Source: Gulosibacter massiliensis (GTDB lineage: Bacteria > Actinomycetota > Actinomycetes > Actinomycetales > Microbacteriaceae). From it: a DNA stretch of 8,264 nt. The notes under the pieces were generated by a model that searched no databases, was not told where the DNA came from, and saw only the letters and a program-made list of their open reading frames with translations. Of the stretch, positions 1 through 7,474 are shown piece by piece (position 1 is the first letter of the stretch; every line of letters starts with the position of its first letter). The stretch is from contig CAMDKN010000054.1 of the NCBI GenBank assembly GCA_945901035.1, positions 1 to 8,264 of the forward strand. The letters are read 5' to 3'. Made by a program: the position numbers and the translations under genes.

Positions 1-404
1 AGAGGAAAAATCCCCGCCCGCATGGAACCCGACTCGCGAATGATTCGGGTAATGGCGCGGGTATCGACACCCGAGATCCCCACGATCTCGCCAGCGATTA
101 GAGCATCATCAAGACTGCGCTGTGACTGGAAGTTTGAGGGGCGTCGGGCGGGATCGCGGACGACGTACCCCTCGACCCAGATTCGGCGTGATTCCTCGTC
201 ACCATCGTTCATCCCCGTGTTGCCGATGTGCGGCGCGGTCTGTACGACAATCTGGCCGGCGTAGGAGGGGTCCGTCAGTGTCTCCTGATAACCGCTCATG
301 CCTGTTTGGAAAACGATTTCCCCGAGACGCTCACCGATTGCGCCGTAGGCAAAGCCGTCAAACCGACTCCCGTCCTCCAAAACGAGCGTTGTGTCCCGCG
401 TCAT
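1..404 (-). CDS. carA: Carbamoyl-phosphate synthase small subunit, N-terminal part (cut by window start)
   Basis: The small (glutaminase) subunit releases ammonia from glutamine and passes it to the CarB subunit, which makes carbamoyl phosphate for pyrimidine and arginine synthesis in the cytoplasm. The visible 134 codons are the N-terminal domain. They contain the family signatures [15 protein letters not shown] (residues 34-48), TAPHIGNTG with ND just after, the block GYVVRD, the segment SQRSLDDAL and the block [12 protein letters not shown]. The glutaminase domain with its Cys/His/Glu triad lies beyond the window edge, so catalytic competence cannot be judged. The ATG overlaps the pyrC stop by 4 nt (ATGA), and GAGGA stands 4 nt upstream of it. 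Position next to pyrC and pyrB supports a role as the pyrimidine-operon carA, presumably followed by carB. No stop or frameshift interrupts the visible part. Confidence 0.96.
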   Translation of the reverse strand, partial: MTRDTTLVLEDGSRFDGFAYGAIGERLGEIVFQTGMSGYQETLTDPSYAGQIVVQTAPHIGNTGMNDGDEESRRIWVEGYVVRDPARRPSNFQSQRSLDDALIAGEIVGISGVDTRAITRIIRESGSMRAGIFP

Positions 405-1705
405 AGCGTCCTCATTTCCTCGTCATCGACCACGTCGCCGTCGACCACGGTTTCCCTGCCACGAAAAATTGTCGCCATCACGCGACCGGCGGTGGGCACG
501 CCGACAAAGGGGGTGTTCGCCGATCGGCCACGCACACGCTCGACTGTCCAGTTCTCGCGATGTGCGGGATCGACGAGTGTGATGTTCGCGGGTGAACCGA
601 CCGCGAGAGGGGACGCGTAGCCACTGACCCGCCCGATTACGGCGGGCGTCACCGACAAGATTCGGGCGACGTCGGCCCACGAAATCGCTCCCGTGTCCAC
701 GAGAGTGGTTTGGACGACGCTGAGTGCCGACTCAAGTCCGACCATCCCGAACGGGGCGTCCTGCCAGGTCGCGTCCTTGCTCGCGGCCGAATGGGGAGCG
801 TGATCGGTGGCGATGATGTCGATTGTCCCGTCCGCAACCGCGCGGCGGAGTTCGTCGACGTCGGTCTGTGTTCGAAGCGGAGGGTTGACCTTGAACACGG
901 TGTCGTAGGACCGCGCAGCGTCGTCCGTCAAGAGAAGGTGGTGAGGGGTAACCTCGGCGGTCACCGCGATCCCCCGCCGTTTGGCCCAACGGATGACATC
1001 GACCGACCCAGCGGTCGAGACGTGACAGACGTGCAGGCGCGCACCGACATATTCCGCGAGCAGCACATCGCGGGCGATGATCGACTCCTCGGCGACGCTC
1101 GGCCACCCCCGGAGCCCGAGTTCGCTCGACACCGCCCCCTCATGCATCACCCCATCGAGAGTGAGTCGCGGGTCCTGGGCGTGCTGGGCGATGACGCCAC
1201 CGAAGGTTGAGACGTACTCGAGCGCACGGCGCATGAGAAGCGCATCCCCGACACACCGTCCGTCATCGGAAAAGACCGTTACAGCGGCGGCGCTCCGCGC
1301 CATTTCGCCGATGTCCGCGAGTTGTGCACCGTCCAGATTGTGCGTCACCGCTCCTACCGGGCGAACCTCGACGAATCCGGCGCGACGACCCAGTTCGGCG
1401 ACGAGCTCGACCCGTTGCGCGGTATCGGCAACCGGCGAGGTGTTGGCCATCGCGTGCACCGCGGTGAACCCGCCCGCCGCCGCCGCGCGCGAGCCGGACA
1501 GGATTGTTTCGGTTGCCTCGCCACCCGGTTCACGCAAATGGGTGTGGAGGTCCACCAGTCCGGGAAGGGCGATGAGCCCGGCGCCGTCGATGACCCGGTC
1601 GGCCTTCGCTTTCACCGTGCCTACCTCGCGAATGACGCCCTCGTCAATCAGAATGTCGGCAGTACTCGCACCCAAAAGGGCGACACCACGAACCACCAGT
1701 CTCAT
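401..1705 (-). CDS. pyrC: Dihydroorotase, class I
   Basis: The enzyme reversibly cyclises N-carbamoyl-aspartate to dihydroorotate, the third step of UMP synthesis, in the cytoplasm. The 434-residue protein has the usual length for this amidohydrolase TIM-barrel family. Visible metal and active-site motifs are the HTHLREPG box (H54, H56), FSDDG (D147, the aspartate seen bridging the metals in Bacillus-type enzymes in place of a carbamylated lysine), H175 in AQHAQDP, H228 in CHVSTAG, and TDHAPHS with the likely catalytic D301. The substrate-binding stretch NPPLRTQ is present at 274-280. Its ATG overlaps the pyrB stop (ATGA), with GGTGG 6 nt upstream, and its own stop overlaps the carA start in the same way, so it is almost certainly translated in series with its neighbours. 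Nothing is missing. The related allantoinase and hydantoinase families are less likely given the pyr context and the HTHLREPG box. Confidence 0.97.
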   Translation of the reverse strand: MRLVVRGVALLGASTADILIDEGVIREVGTVKAKADRVIDGAGLIALPGLVDLHTHLREPGGEATETILSGSRAAAAGGFTAVHAMANTSPVADTAQRVELVAELGRRAGFVEVRPVGAVTHNLDGAQLADIGEMARSAAAVTVFSDDGRCVGDALLMRRALEYVSTFGGVIAQHAQDPRLTLDGVMHEGAVSSELGLRGWPSVAEESIIARDVLLAEYVGARLHVCHVSTAGSVDVIRWAKRRGIAVTAEVTPHHLLLTDDAARSYDTVFKVNPPLRTQTDVDELRRAVADGTIDIIATDHAPHSAASKDATWQDAPFGMVGLESALSVVQTTLVDTGAISWADVARILSVTPAVIGRVSGYASPLAVGSPANITLVDPAHRENWTVERVRGRSANTPFVGVPTAGRVMATIFRGRETVVDGDVVDDEEMRTL

Positions 1706-2643
1706 CGCGAACCACCCATCACTGTGTAGAGAACGGCCATTCGGGTTGCGACACCGTTTGCGACCTGGTCGGTGACGGTCGATTGCGGCGAGTCCGCGAC
1801 CGCTCCCGCAATTTCGAGCCCCCGATTCATCGGACCGGGGTGCATGACGATCGCGTTCTCACCGATCCTGCGCAACCGGGCACTCGTCATCCCCCACAAT
1901 GCACTGAACTCGGATTCCGACGGAAAGTAGCCGCTCGACATCCGCTCTTTTTGGACGCGAAGCGTCATCACGACGTTGGGTTCCGCGTCGAGGGCGTCGT
2001 CCAACGTCGACTCGACGGTGACACCCCAACTCTCGATTTCGCGCGGCAGAAGGGTTTGTGGCGCAGCGACGGTGACCGATGCACCCAGCGTGCGCAAGAG
2101 CCAGATGTTGCTCCGGGCTACACGCGAATGCAGAATATCGCCGACAATCACGACCGCGAACCCCGCCAGGTCTCGACCCCGTGACACGTCACCGTGAAGC
2201 CGGGTTCGCATCGTGAAGGCGTCGAGCAGTGCCTGCGTCGGGTGCTCGTGTGTTCCGTCACCGGCGTTGATGACGTGCGCGTCGACCCAGCCGCTGTTGA
2301 CGACGGTGTCGCACACGCCCGAGTGGGCGTGGCGAAGCACGATGAATTCCGCCCCCATGGCTTCCAGCGTCTGCAACGTGTCCTTGAGGCTCTCCCCTTT
2401 GGACACGCTCGACCCCTGCGCGGTGAACGTCGTGACGTCGGCTCCCAGTGCCATTGCGGCCGCTTCGAAAGACAGACGCGTCCGTGTGCTGTCTTCGAAA
2501 AAGACGTTCGCCACGGTTTTTCCCCGAAGCGTCGGCAACTTCTTGATTGCGCGGGTGCGCACCTCCGCCATGTCGAGTGTCGTGTCCAGAATCGCCACCG
2601 CCTCGTCGCGCGACAGTTGAGCAGCGGACAGAAGGTGCTTCAC
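1702..2643 (-). CDS. pyrB: Aspartate carbamoyltransferase catalytic chain
   Basis: The enzyme condenses carbamoyl phosphate with aspartate to give N-carbamoyl-aspartate, the committed step of pyrimidine synthesis. The protein is 313 residues, the normal length for a catalytic chain. The carbamoyl-phosphate loop is DSTRTR (residues 51-56), the second loop carries S81 and K82 in SSVSKGES, and [10 protein letters not shown] is at 132-141. The aspartate-domain motifs [13 protein letters not shown] (167-179), TLRVQKER (227-234) and HPGPMNRG (268-275) are all intact. The start is GTG, overlapping the pyrR stop as GTGA. There is no convincing Shine-Dalgarno sequence in front, which suggests that translation depends on ribosomes finishing pyrR. 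No pyrI regulatory-chain gene is seen nearby, as expected outside enterobacteria. Ornithine carbamoyltransferase is excluded by the aspartate-type C-terminal motifs and the operon. Confidence 0.97.
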   Translation of the reverse strand: MKHLLSAAQLSRDEAVAILDTTLDMAEVRTRAIKKLPTLRGKTVANVFFEDSTRTRLSFEAAAMALGADVTTFTAQGSSVSKGESLKDTLQTLEAMGAEFIVLRHAHSGVCDTVVNSGWVDAHVINAGDGTHEHPTQALLDAFTMRTRLHGDVSRGRDLAGFAVVIVGDILHSRVARSNIWLLRTLGASVTVAAPQTLLPREIESWGVTVESTLDDALDAEPNVVMTLRVQKERMSSGYFPSESEFSALWGMTSARLRRIGENAIVMHPGPMNRGLEIAGAVADSPQSTVTDQVANGVATRMAVLYTVMGGSR

Positions 2644-3164
2644 GCGATGCTCACTTCGTCGGTGCCGTCGATCTCGGTGAGGGACACGTTGACGCGCTCC
2701 GCGGTTGAGGTCGGAAGGTTTTTGCCGACGAAGTCGGCTCGAATCGGCAATTCTCGGTGCCCGCGGTCGACCAGGACCGCGAATCGAACGATGTCGGGCC
2801 GTCCGAGTGCGGTCAGTGCATCCAGCGCTGCGCGCACCGTTCGACCCGAGAACAGGACGTCATCCACGAGGATCACGGTTCGCCCGTCGACACCCGACGG
2901 CGGAATGTCCGTGAACGCCGTGGCGCGAGTCGACTGGAGAGCGAGGTCGTCCCGATACATCGTCACATCGAGGGAACCGACGTCAACGGTCTGGGGCTCG
3001 ATGTCGGACACCAGCCGGGCGAGCCGCTGAGCGAGGTGAACCCCGCGAGTCGGTATGCCGAGAAACAGAAGGTCGTTGCGACCGCGCTGCGATTCGATGA
3101 TTTCGTGCGCGATGCGCTTGAGAGCCCGATCGATGTCGGACTTGGTGAGGACGGTACGCGCCAC
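2640..3164 (-). CDS. pyrR: Bifunctional pyr operon RNA-binding regulator / uracil phosphoribosyltransferase
   Basis: PyrR senses UMP and binds a specific hairpin in pyr mRNA to lower expression of pyrimidine genes. Many members also convert uracil and PRPP to UMP. The 174-residue protein is a type I phosphoribosyltransferase with the PRPP loop [13 protein letters not shown] at residues 97-109 and the PyrR-type C-terminal block [20 protein letters not shown] at 132-151. The start is GTG, placed 8 nt after AAAGGA. An ATG slightly upstream is followed at once by TAG and cannot be used. The gene stands first in the pyrR-pyrB-pyrC-carA string, 67 nt after nusB. Its leader contains a hairpin with the PyrR-binding consensus that also traps its own Shine-Dalgarno sequence, so the protein probably represses its own translation and that of the coupled genes behind it. 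How active it is as a phosphoribosyltransferase cannot be told from sequence. Confidence 0.96.
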   Translation of the reverse strand: MARTVLTKSDIDRALKRIAHEIIESQRGRNDLLFLGIPTRGVHLAQRLARLVSDIEPQTVDVGSLDVTMYRDDLALQSTRATAFTDIPPSGVDGRTVILVDDVLFSGRTVRAALDALTALGRPDIVRFAVLVDRGHRELPIRADFVGKNLPTSTAERVNVSLTEIDGTDEVSIA

Positions 3165-3172
3165 TCTCTACA

Positions 3173-3204
3173 TCCTTTCCCGCCTCACAGGACGCTTTAA
3201 AGGA
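3173..3204 (-). promoter_or_regulatory. PyrR-binding hairpin that sequesters the pyrR Shine-Dalgarno sequence
   Basis: On the transcript the element reads, 5' to 3': UCCUUU (3204-3199), AAAG (3198-3195), CGUC (3194-3191), CUGUGA (3190-3185), GGCG (3184-3181), GG (3180-3179), AAAGGA (3178-3173). UCCUUU pairs perfectly with AAAGGA (6 bp). CGUC pairs with GGCG (4 bp, one G-U). The two stems are separated by a purine-only internal loop (AAAG opposite GG), and the hexaloop CUGUGA fits the known PyrR consensus CNGNGA. AAAGGA is the pyrR ribosome binding site, 8 nt from the GTG. No U-tract or competing terminator follows, so translational repression fits better than attenuation. The match of hexaloop, stem and bulge is seen directly; control by UMP-bound PyrR is inferred from the family. 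Confidence 0.88.
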
Positions 3205-3216
3205 GATGCTGGCTTC

Positions 3217-3222
3217 AGTGTA
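3217..3222 (-). promoter_or_regulatory. Possible -10 element (TACACT) of a pyrR promoter
   Basis: TACACT fits the TAnnnT pattern of a housekeeping -10 box and lies in the nusB-pyrR gap. A start 7 nt downstream would be the A at 3210, giving a leader of about 46 nt that begins just before the PyrR-type hairpin. I find no good -35 box at 16-18 nt spacing (the region is CG-rich nusB coding sequence), so this is only a candidate. Readthrough from the efp-nusB transcript is equally possible. Confidence 0.3.
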
Positions 3223-3231
3223 CTCGTAAAC

Positions 3232-3639
3232 CTAGGATTCGCGCGAGACCGCTCCGAGAATTCCACCGATAAACGACACCGCGTCGTCCGAGCTGTATTG
3301 AGAAGCGAGCGCAAGCGCCTCGGAGCGAACCACATCCGCCGGGGGGTCCGAAAACGACAGTTCCCACACGGCGATGCGCAGGATCGCGCGATCGACCGGG
3401 AACAACCGCGCGAGTGTCCATTCGCGAAGAGCGGCGGAGATTGTCTTATCAACCGCCTCGGAGTTGGTGTCCAAACCGGCGATGATCGAACGGACGTAAT
3501 CCGCCTCGGAAAGGGATTGCAGTTTTTCCGCTTGACGCGTATTGAAGTCCGCCAAAGCCTGCGAAAGCGAGCGACCGCGCTGTTCGGATTCGTACAGGGC
3601 GTCGAAGGCTGCTTTGCGCGCCTTTGTTCGGGCCGACAC
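3232..3639 (-). CDS. nusB: Transcription antitermination factor NusB
   Basis: NusB binds boxA RNA together with NusE (ribosomal protein S10) and helps RNA polymerase read through rRNA operons. The 135-residue all-helical protein has the typical start SARTKARKAAFDALYESEQRG and the conserved core REWTLARLFPVDRAILRIAV (residues 72-91), followed by WEL and the C-terminal block with FIGGILGAVS, which matches the usual F(V/I)NGILG motif except that N is replaced by G. The start is GTG. It shares one base with the efp stop (TAGTG) and has no visible Shine-Dalgarno sequence, so it is probably translated by reinitiation after efp. The efp-nusB pair is standard in actinobacteria. The gene ends 67 nt before pyrR. 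Confidence 0.95.
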   Translation of the reverse strand: MSARTKARKAAFDALYESEQRGRSLSQALADFNTRQAEKLQSLSEADYVRSIIAGLDTNSEAVDKTISAALREWTLARLFPVDRAILRIAVWELSFSDPPADVVRSEALALASQYSSDDAVSFIGGILGAVSRES

Positions 3640-4202
3640 TAGTCGTTGACGCGACCGAGGTACGAACCGTCGCGGGTATCGACCTTCACCTTGGTTCCCT
3701 GTTCAAGGAACAACGGGACCTGAATCTCCAGACCCGTTTCCACCGTCGCTGGTTTGTTCCCTCCCGTGGAACGATCGCCCTGAAGACCGGGTTCGGTGTA
3801 GGTGATCTCGAGAACGACCGACGCCGGTAACTCGACATAGAGCGGACTGTCGTTGTTCATCGCGATTTGGACGTTCTGGTTTTCCAGCATGTAGTTTTTG
3901 GCGTCTCCGACGACGTTGGAGGGGAGAGTGATTTGGTCATAGTCATCGAGGTTCATGAACACGAAACTGTCACCGTCTTGGTAGAGGTATTGGTAGTCCC
4001 GCCGATCGACCGTCTCGAAGTCAATTTTTGTTCCCGCGTTGAAGGTGCGGTCGACCACTTTGCCCGTCATCACGTTCTTGCACTTCGTTCTCACGAACGC
4101 GCCGCCCTTGCCCGGCTTCACGTGCTGAAATTCAATGACCGCCCACAATTGACCGTCCAGGTTCAGCACACTGCCGTTTTTGATGTCGTTCGTTGTTGCC
4201 AT
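3639..4202 (-). CDS. efp: Translation elongation factor P
   Basis: EF-P binds between the P and E sites of stalled ribosomes and promotes peptide bond formation at consecutive prolines. The 187-residue length is typical. The order is an N-terminal KOW-like domain followed by two OB domains. The tip loop reaching the peptidyl-transferase centre reads [10 protein letters not shown], with the tip lysine at K32. The second OB domain includes [18 protein letters not shown], and the C-terminal end has [20 protein letters not shown] with the usual DGSYLGRV tail. The ATG start gives the characteristic actinobacterial opening [21 protein letters not shown] Shine-Dalgarno-like AAAGGA lies 11 nt before it. 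No lysine-modification genes (epmA/epmB type) are in the window, and the tip lysine is likely left unmodified as in other actinobacteria, though that is inference. Confidence 0.97.
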   Translation of the reverse strand: MATTNDIKNGSVLNLDGQLWAVIEFQHVKPGKGGAFVRTKCKNVMTGKVVDRTFNAGTKIDFETVDRRDYQYLYQDGDSFVFMNLDDYDQITLPSNVVGDAKNYMLENQNVQIAMNNDSPLYVELPASVVLEITYTEPGLQGDRSTGGNKPATVETGLEIQVPLFLEQGTKVKVDTRDGSYLGRVND

Positions 4203-4213
4203 GACTACAGGGA

Positions 4214-4219
4214 TCCTTT
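4214..4219 (-). promoter_or_regulatory. efp ribosome binding site with long spacing
   Basis: AAAGGA lies 11 nt upstream of the efp ATG, in the 42-nt aroQ-efp gap. The spacing is longer than the usual 5-9 nt, but the protein start is fixed by strong similarity to other EF-P N termini, so this is the only plausible site. I see no clear promoter or terminator in the rest of the gap, only a short T-rich run just after the aroQ stop. Confidence 0.55.
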
Positions 4220-4244
4220 GGGTTGATGGTGAGCGCGAAAAAGA

Positions 4245-4682
4245 CTAACGGCGGGCACGGAGCGCGGCCAGAGCGAGGTGATACGAATCGACGCCGAATC
4301 CGGCGATAACGCCCGTTGCGACCCCCGAAATCACTGAGTTGTGTCGGAACTCTTCGCGTGCGTGCGGGTTGGAGATGTGAACTTCGACAACCGGAAGCCC
4401 GGCGCCGGTGACCACGGCGACCGCGTCACGCAGCGCGTACGAGTAATGGGTGAACGCTGCGGGATTAAGAACGACTTCCGAGGACGTGTCCGCTGCTTCG
4501 TAAAGCCACTGAATGAGCTCCGACTCGTCATTGGTCTGTCGGACCGAGATCGTTTCGTCCGCGGTCGCTGCTGCTTCCAGTGCGGTCACGAGTTCCGCCC
4601 AGGTCGTCGTTCCGTACACGTCGGGTTCTCGACTGCCCAACCGCGACAAATTGGGTCCGTTGAGGACGAGAATCGAGGGCAT
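4245..4682 (-). CDS. aroQ: 3-dehydroquinate dehydratase, type II
   Basis: The enzyme removes water from 3-dehydroquinate to give 3-dehydroshikimate, the third step of the shikimate pathway. The 145-residue protein is the small dodecameric type II form. It has [18 protein letters not shown] at the N terminus with the flexible-loop R18 and catalytic Y23, [17 protein letters not shown] with N73 and H79, [20 protein letters not shown] with the general-acid H102 and substrate-binding R113, and a [11 protein letters not shown] end. The family motif NLNLLG is NLSRLG here, a change I recall in other actinobacteria. The ATG follows the aroB stop after 9 nt. The only SD-like stretch, AGAGG, is 1 nt from the start, so initiation may rely partly on coupling. 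Type I (aroD) enzymes are unrelated in sequence and are excluded. Confidence 0.97.
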   Translation of the reverse strand: MPSILVLNGPNLSRLGSREPDVYGTTTWAELVTALEAAATADETISVRQTNDESELIQWLYEAADTSSEVVLNPAAFTHYSYALRDAVAVVTGAGLPVVEVHISNPHAREEFRHNSVISGVATGVIAGFGVDSYHLALAALRARR

Positions 4683-4691
4683 ACCTCTAGC

Positions 4692-5762
4692 CTAACCAGC
4701 GATTTCCTGATATGCCGCGAACATAAGGGACTCATCCCCCACGGTGGTCACCGTCGGACGACCGATGGAATCCAGCAACACGAACCGAAGCGCTGCGCCC
4801 CGGCTCTTCTTGTCGCGCTGAATCGTCGCGCGAAGCGTTTCCCAGCGCGCGGCTGGGTAGGTGAGCGGCAGACCCAGCCGTTCGCCGATGATGAGGCGAT
4901 GGCGCTCGACTTCGCTGTCACTCAGCGCGCGCATCAAGCGCGACAATTCTGCGGCGAACATCATGCCAATGCCGACAGCAACCCCGTGACGCCAGCGGTA
5001 CCGCTCGGCGTGCTCGATCGCGTGCCCCAGAGTGTGCCCGTAATTCAGGATCTCGCGGAGTCCCTGTTCGGTGAAGTCTTCGCCCACGACCGTCGCTTTC
5101 ACCTGAATCGCTCGGCGCAACACGTCCGCGGAAAGGTCGGTGGACAGATCGAGACAGGCCAGGACGTTTGATTCGAGGTCATCCAGAATCGTCGGATCCG
5201 AAATGAAGCCAGCCTTCGCGACCTCGGCGAACCCTGTGCGAACCTCGGTATCGGGAAGTGAACCTAACAACTCGGTGTCGACGAGAACTGCGCTGGGAGC
5301 ATGAAACGAACCCACCAGGTTTTTGCCTTCCGCGGTGTTGACCCCGGTCTTTCCGCCGACCGCGGCGTCCACCGCCCCGAGTACCGTTGTCGGGAGATGA
5401 ACCACGCGTACTCCGCGCAACCAGGTCGCAGCGACAAAACCGGCGAGATCTGTCGTCGCACCACCGCCCAGCGACACCACGGCGTCGCTCCGCGTGAAGT
5501 CGGCTTGCCCCATGATGCCCCAGAGGAACGCCGCAACCTCGATGCGCTTCGCGTCCTCGGCGTCGGGAACTTCCGCGAGCAACACCTCGACCTCGCCCAA
5601 CAAACTTTCCCGAATCCGGGTGGCTTCGCCCGTCATGATGGGCTGGTGTACCAGCAGCACTTTCGCGACACCGACACCGAGACGCTCGCGCAGTTGCTCC
5701 CGAACGCCGTGGCCGATCACGATGTCGTAGGGGTTCGCGCCCTGGACTGTGACGGTACTCAC
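4692..5762 (-). CDS. aroB: 3-dehydroquinate synthase
   Basis: The enzyme converts DAHP to 3-dehydroquinate using NAD and a divalent metal, the second step of the shikimate pathway. The 356-residue product matches the family length. The NAD-binding segment is SLGGGATTDLAGFVAATWLRG, followed by PTTVLGAVDAAVGGKTGVNT and AEGKNLVGSFH. Likely zinc ligands are E180 (GFAEVAKAGF), H243 (LNYGHTLGHAIEH) and H259 (WRHGVAVGIGM). The chosen start is GTG at 5762, overlapping the aroK stop as GTGA, with GGAG 8 nt before it. The open frame runs 42 codons further upstream, but that stretch is Arg-rich, lies inside aroK in another frame and resembles nothing in the family, so it is rejected. The gene ends 9 nt before aroQ. 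Confidence 0.96.
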   Translation of the reverse strand: MSTVTVQGANPYDIVIGHGVREQLRERLGVGVAKVLLVHQPIMTGEATRIRESLLGEVEVLLAEVPDAEDAKRIEVAAFLWGIMGQADFTRSDAVVSLGGGATTDLAGFVAATWLRGVRVVHLPTTVLGAVDAAVGGKTGVNTAEGKNLVGSFHAPSAVLVDTELLGSLPDTEVRTGFAEVAKAGFISDPTILDDLESNVLACLDLSTDLSADVLRRAIQVKATVVGEDFTEQGLREILNYGHTLGHAIEHAERYRWRHGVAVGIGMMFAAELSRLMRALSDSEVERHRLIIGERLGLPLTYPAARWETLRATIQRDKKSRGAALRFVLLDSIGRPTVTTVGDESLMFAAYQEIAG

Positions 5763-6256
5763 GCGCGGGACTCCAGTTGTCGAGCGACATCCTCGGCGAT
5801 GGAGTCCATCGTGGCGCGACCCGTGTCCACGACGATGTCGGCGAGCCGATCGTAAATCGGTTGGCGCTCGGCAACGAGTCGTTTCCACGACTCAATCCCA
5901 TCCGCCAGCAGCGGGCGATTTCCGAGAATCAAGCGCGGGGCGACCTTCTCGGGTGACGCGGTCACCAAAATGACGGTCACGTTCGCCAAATCCCGCTGCG
6001 TCGCCTCGTCAATGATTGCGCCCCCGCCAAGCGACACGATGCCCGGAGTCGTCAGGGCATCGACAACCGCGGTCCGTTCCCACTCGCGGAACTGGGGCTC
6101 GCCGAATTTCGCAAAAATGGCGGGAATGGGACCGTGGTCGTTGGCGATTTCTGAATCGGTGTCCACGAAACCCACACCGAGTCGACGCGCAATGCGTTTG
6201 CCCAAACGTGTTTTACCGGCGGCGGGTGGCCCAATCAACACGGCACGTGGTGTCAC
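5759..6256 (-). CDS. aroK: Shikimate kinase
   Basis: The enzyme phosphorylates shikimate with ATP to shikimate 3-phosphate, the fifth step of the pathway. The 165-residue P-loop kinase has a Walker A loop GPPAAGKT (residues 9-16), the shikimate-binding DTD (32-34), [10 protein letters not shown] with R57 and E60, the GGG loop (77-79), the lid region with RPLL (114-117) and the adenine/substrate side motif [10 protein letters not shown] (131-140). The start is GTG at 6256, overlapping the aroC stop as GTGA. Only a weak GGA lies in front, so coupling to aroC is likely. The open frame extends 56 codons upstream in Arg-rich sequence inside aroC. That extension would put the P-loop far from the N terminus, so it was not used. 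Confidence 0.96.
   Translation of the reverse strand: MTPRAVLIGPPAAGKTRLGKRIARRLGVGFVDTDSEIANDHGPIPAIFAKFGEPQFREWERTAVVDALTTPGIVSLGGGAIIDEATQRDLANVTVILVTASPEKVAPRLILGNRPLLADGIESWKRLVAERQPIYDRLADIVVDTGRATMDSIAEDVARQLESRA
5771..5774 (-). promoter_or_regulatory. aroB ribosome binding site (decides the start)
   Basis: GGAG, inside the last codons of aroK, lies 8 nt upstream of the GTG at 5762. Good spacing and the GTGA overlap with the aroK stop support this GTG over the ATG of the longer open frame at 5888. Confidence 0.6.
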
Positions 6257-7446
6257 GAACGGTCCAATTTGGATCGCCGCGACTCGGGAATTGACGCCAG
6301 GAACGACTCGAGATTCCGACGGGTTTCGGCGAGTGAGTCTCCGCCACATTTTTCCAACACCGCGTCCGCCATGACGAGCAACACCATCGCTTCGGCGACG
6401 ATACCCGCCGCGGGAACGGCGCACACGTCGGAGCGTTGGTGGTGGGCGGTTGTTTCAGCGCCGGTGCCCACGTCCACCGTTCGCAGTGCACGCGGTACGG
6501 TGGCGATCGGTTTCATTCCCGCGCGAACGCGCAGAACTTGCCCGGTCGACATCCCACCTTCGATTCCTCCCGCACGGTCGCTCACGCGCTCCAAACCGTC
6601 CCCCACGACGATTTCATCGTGCGCCGCGCTGCCGGGTCGGCGAGTTGAGGCGAAACCATCGCCCACTTCGACACCCTTGATTGCCTGAATTCCCATCAGT
6701 GCGCCAGCCAATTTCGAGTCCAGTCGACGATCCCAGTGCACGAAGGACCCGAGCCCCGGTGGCAATCCGTAGACCACCACCTCGACTACGCCGCCGAGAG
6801 TGTCCCCGTCCTTGTGCGCCTCGTCCACGAGGGACGCCATCTGTGCGGAAGTGACGGGGTCAAGACAACGCAAAGGATCGGCGTCCAGAGCATCGACGTC
6901 GGATGTCACGGGAAGAGGCGTGCCCTCGGGCACACTCACCGTTCCAATCGCGACGGTGTGCGTGACGGCGTGGATTCCCAATTCCGAAAGGAACGCGCGT
7001 GCCACCGCACCGAGCGCAACCCGCGTGGCGGTTTCACGAGCCGACGCGCGCTCGAGCACGGGTCGTGCCTCGTCAAAATCATATTTTTGCATTCCGGTCA
7101 GATCGGCGTGACCGGGTCGAGGCCTTGTCAATGCAGCGCCGCGGGCGGTTTCCAGCACCGAACCATCAACCGGTTCCGGGCTCATGACCTCCACCCACTT
7201 GGGCCACTCGGTGTTCGCGATTCGAAGAGCGACCGGACCACCCATGGTCAGTCCGTGACGAACCCCGCCCGAAATCGTGACATCGTCCGCCTCGAACTTC
7301 ATTCGCGCACCGCGACCGTATCCGAGTCGACGACGCGCAAGATCGGCACGAATCACATCCAGCGACACGGGAATGCCGGCGGGCAGGCCCTCAATTATCC
7401 CGATGAGCTCGGGCCCGTGGGATTCACCTGCTGTCAGCCAACGCAT
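6253..7446 (-). CDS. aroC: Chorismate synthase
   Basis: The enzyme eliminates phosphate from EPSP to form chorismate, the last shared step to aromatic amino acids, folate and quinones, using reduced FMN. The 397-residue protein begins [14 protein letters not shown], the standard N terminus with catalytic H10. It also shows [15 protein letters not shown] (38-52), [12 protein letters not shown] (107-118), [11 protein letters not shown] (132-142), [11 protein letters not shown] (293-303), [11 protein letters not shown] (311-321) and [13 protein letters not shown] (336-348). The usual SNG of the flavin-side motif is STG here. The chosen ATG lies 28 nt after the aroE stop. A TTG 13 codons earlier (7485) overlaps aroE but adds a tail not seen in the family. 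Ribosome binding is not obvious: AGGG lies 2 nt before the ATG and GGA further up. Confidence 0.97.
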   Translation of the reverse strand: MRWLTAGESHGPELIGIIEGLPAGIPVSLDVIRADLARRRLGYGRGARMKFEADDVTISGGVRHGLTMGGPVALRIANTEWPKWVEVMSPEPVDGSVLETARGAALTRPRPGHADLTGMQKYDFDEARPVLERASARETATRVALGAVARAFLSELGIHAVTHTVAIGTVSVPEGTPLPVTSDVDALDADPLRCLDPVTSAQMASLVDEAHKDGDTLGGVVEVVVYGLPPGLGSFVHWDRRLDSKLAGALMGIQAIKGVEVGDGFASTRRPGSAAHDEIVVGDGLERVSDRAGGIEGGMSTGQVLRVRAGMKPIATVPRALRTVDVGTGAETTAHHQRSDVCAVPAAGIVAEAMVLLVMADAVLEKCGGDSLAETRRNLESFLASIPESRRSKLDRS

Positions 7447-7474
7447 GTCCCTATTGTTCCAGACGCCGCGCGAA

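Noticed and set aside
1077..1775. Plus-strand open frame of 232 codons opposite pyrC
   Set aside because: Ser/Pro/Arg/Ala-rich, motif-free mirror of the pyrC coding sequence. The opposite strand carries intact dihydroorotase motifs.
2194..3030. Long plus-strand open frame (278 codons) antisense to pyrB and pyrR
   Set aside because: It is rich in Arg, Ser and Val with no recognisable motif and lies wholly opposite two strongly conserved genes. Such mirror frames are expected in GC-rich DNA with biased third positions.
3171..3173. ATG upstream of the pyrR GTG as an alternative start
   Set aside because: It is followed directly by TAG, and the SD AAAGGA overlaps the ATG position.
3165..3231. 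Intrinsic terminator or Bacillus-type attenuator in the pyrR leader
   Set aside because: No GC-rich hairpin followed by a U-run, and no alternative antiterminator fold that would fit in 67 nt.
4203..4244. Promoter for efp (a TAGTCT hexamer overlapping the aroQ stop)
   Set aside because: The only TAnnnT match has no -35 partner and sits in a short T-rich run; too weak to list as a feature.
5763..5888. Upstream ATG start giving a 398-residue AroB
   Set aside because: The added 42 residues are an out-of-frame reading of aroK, and the GTG at 5762 has GGAG at 8 nt and a GTGA overlap.
6257..6424. Upstream start giving a 221-residue AroK
   Set aside because: The extra 56 residues lie inside aroC, are Arg-rich and would precede the P-loop, which is near the N terminus in all shikimate kinases I know.
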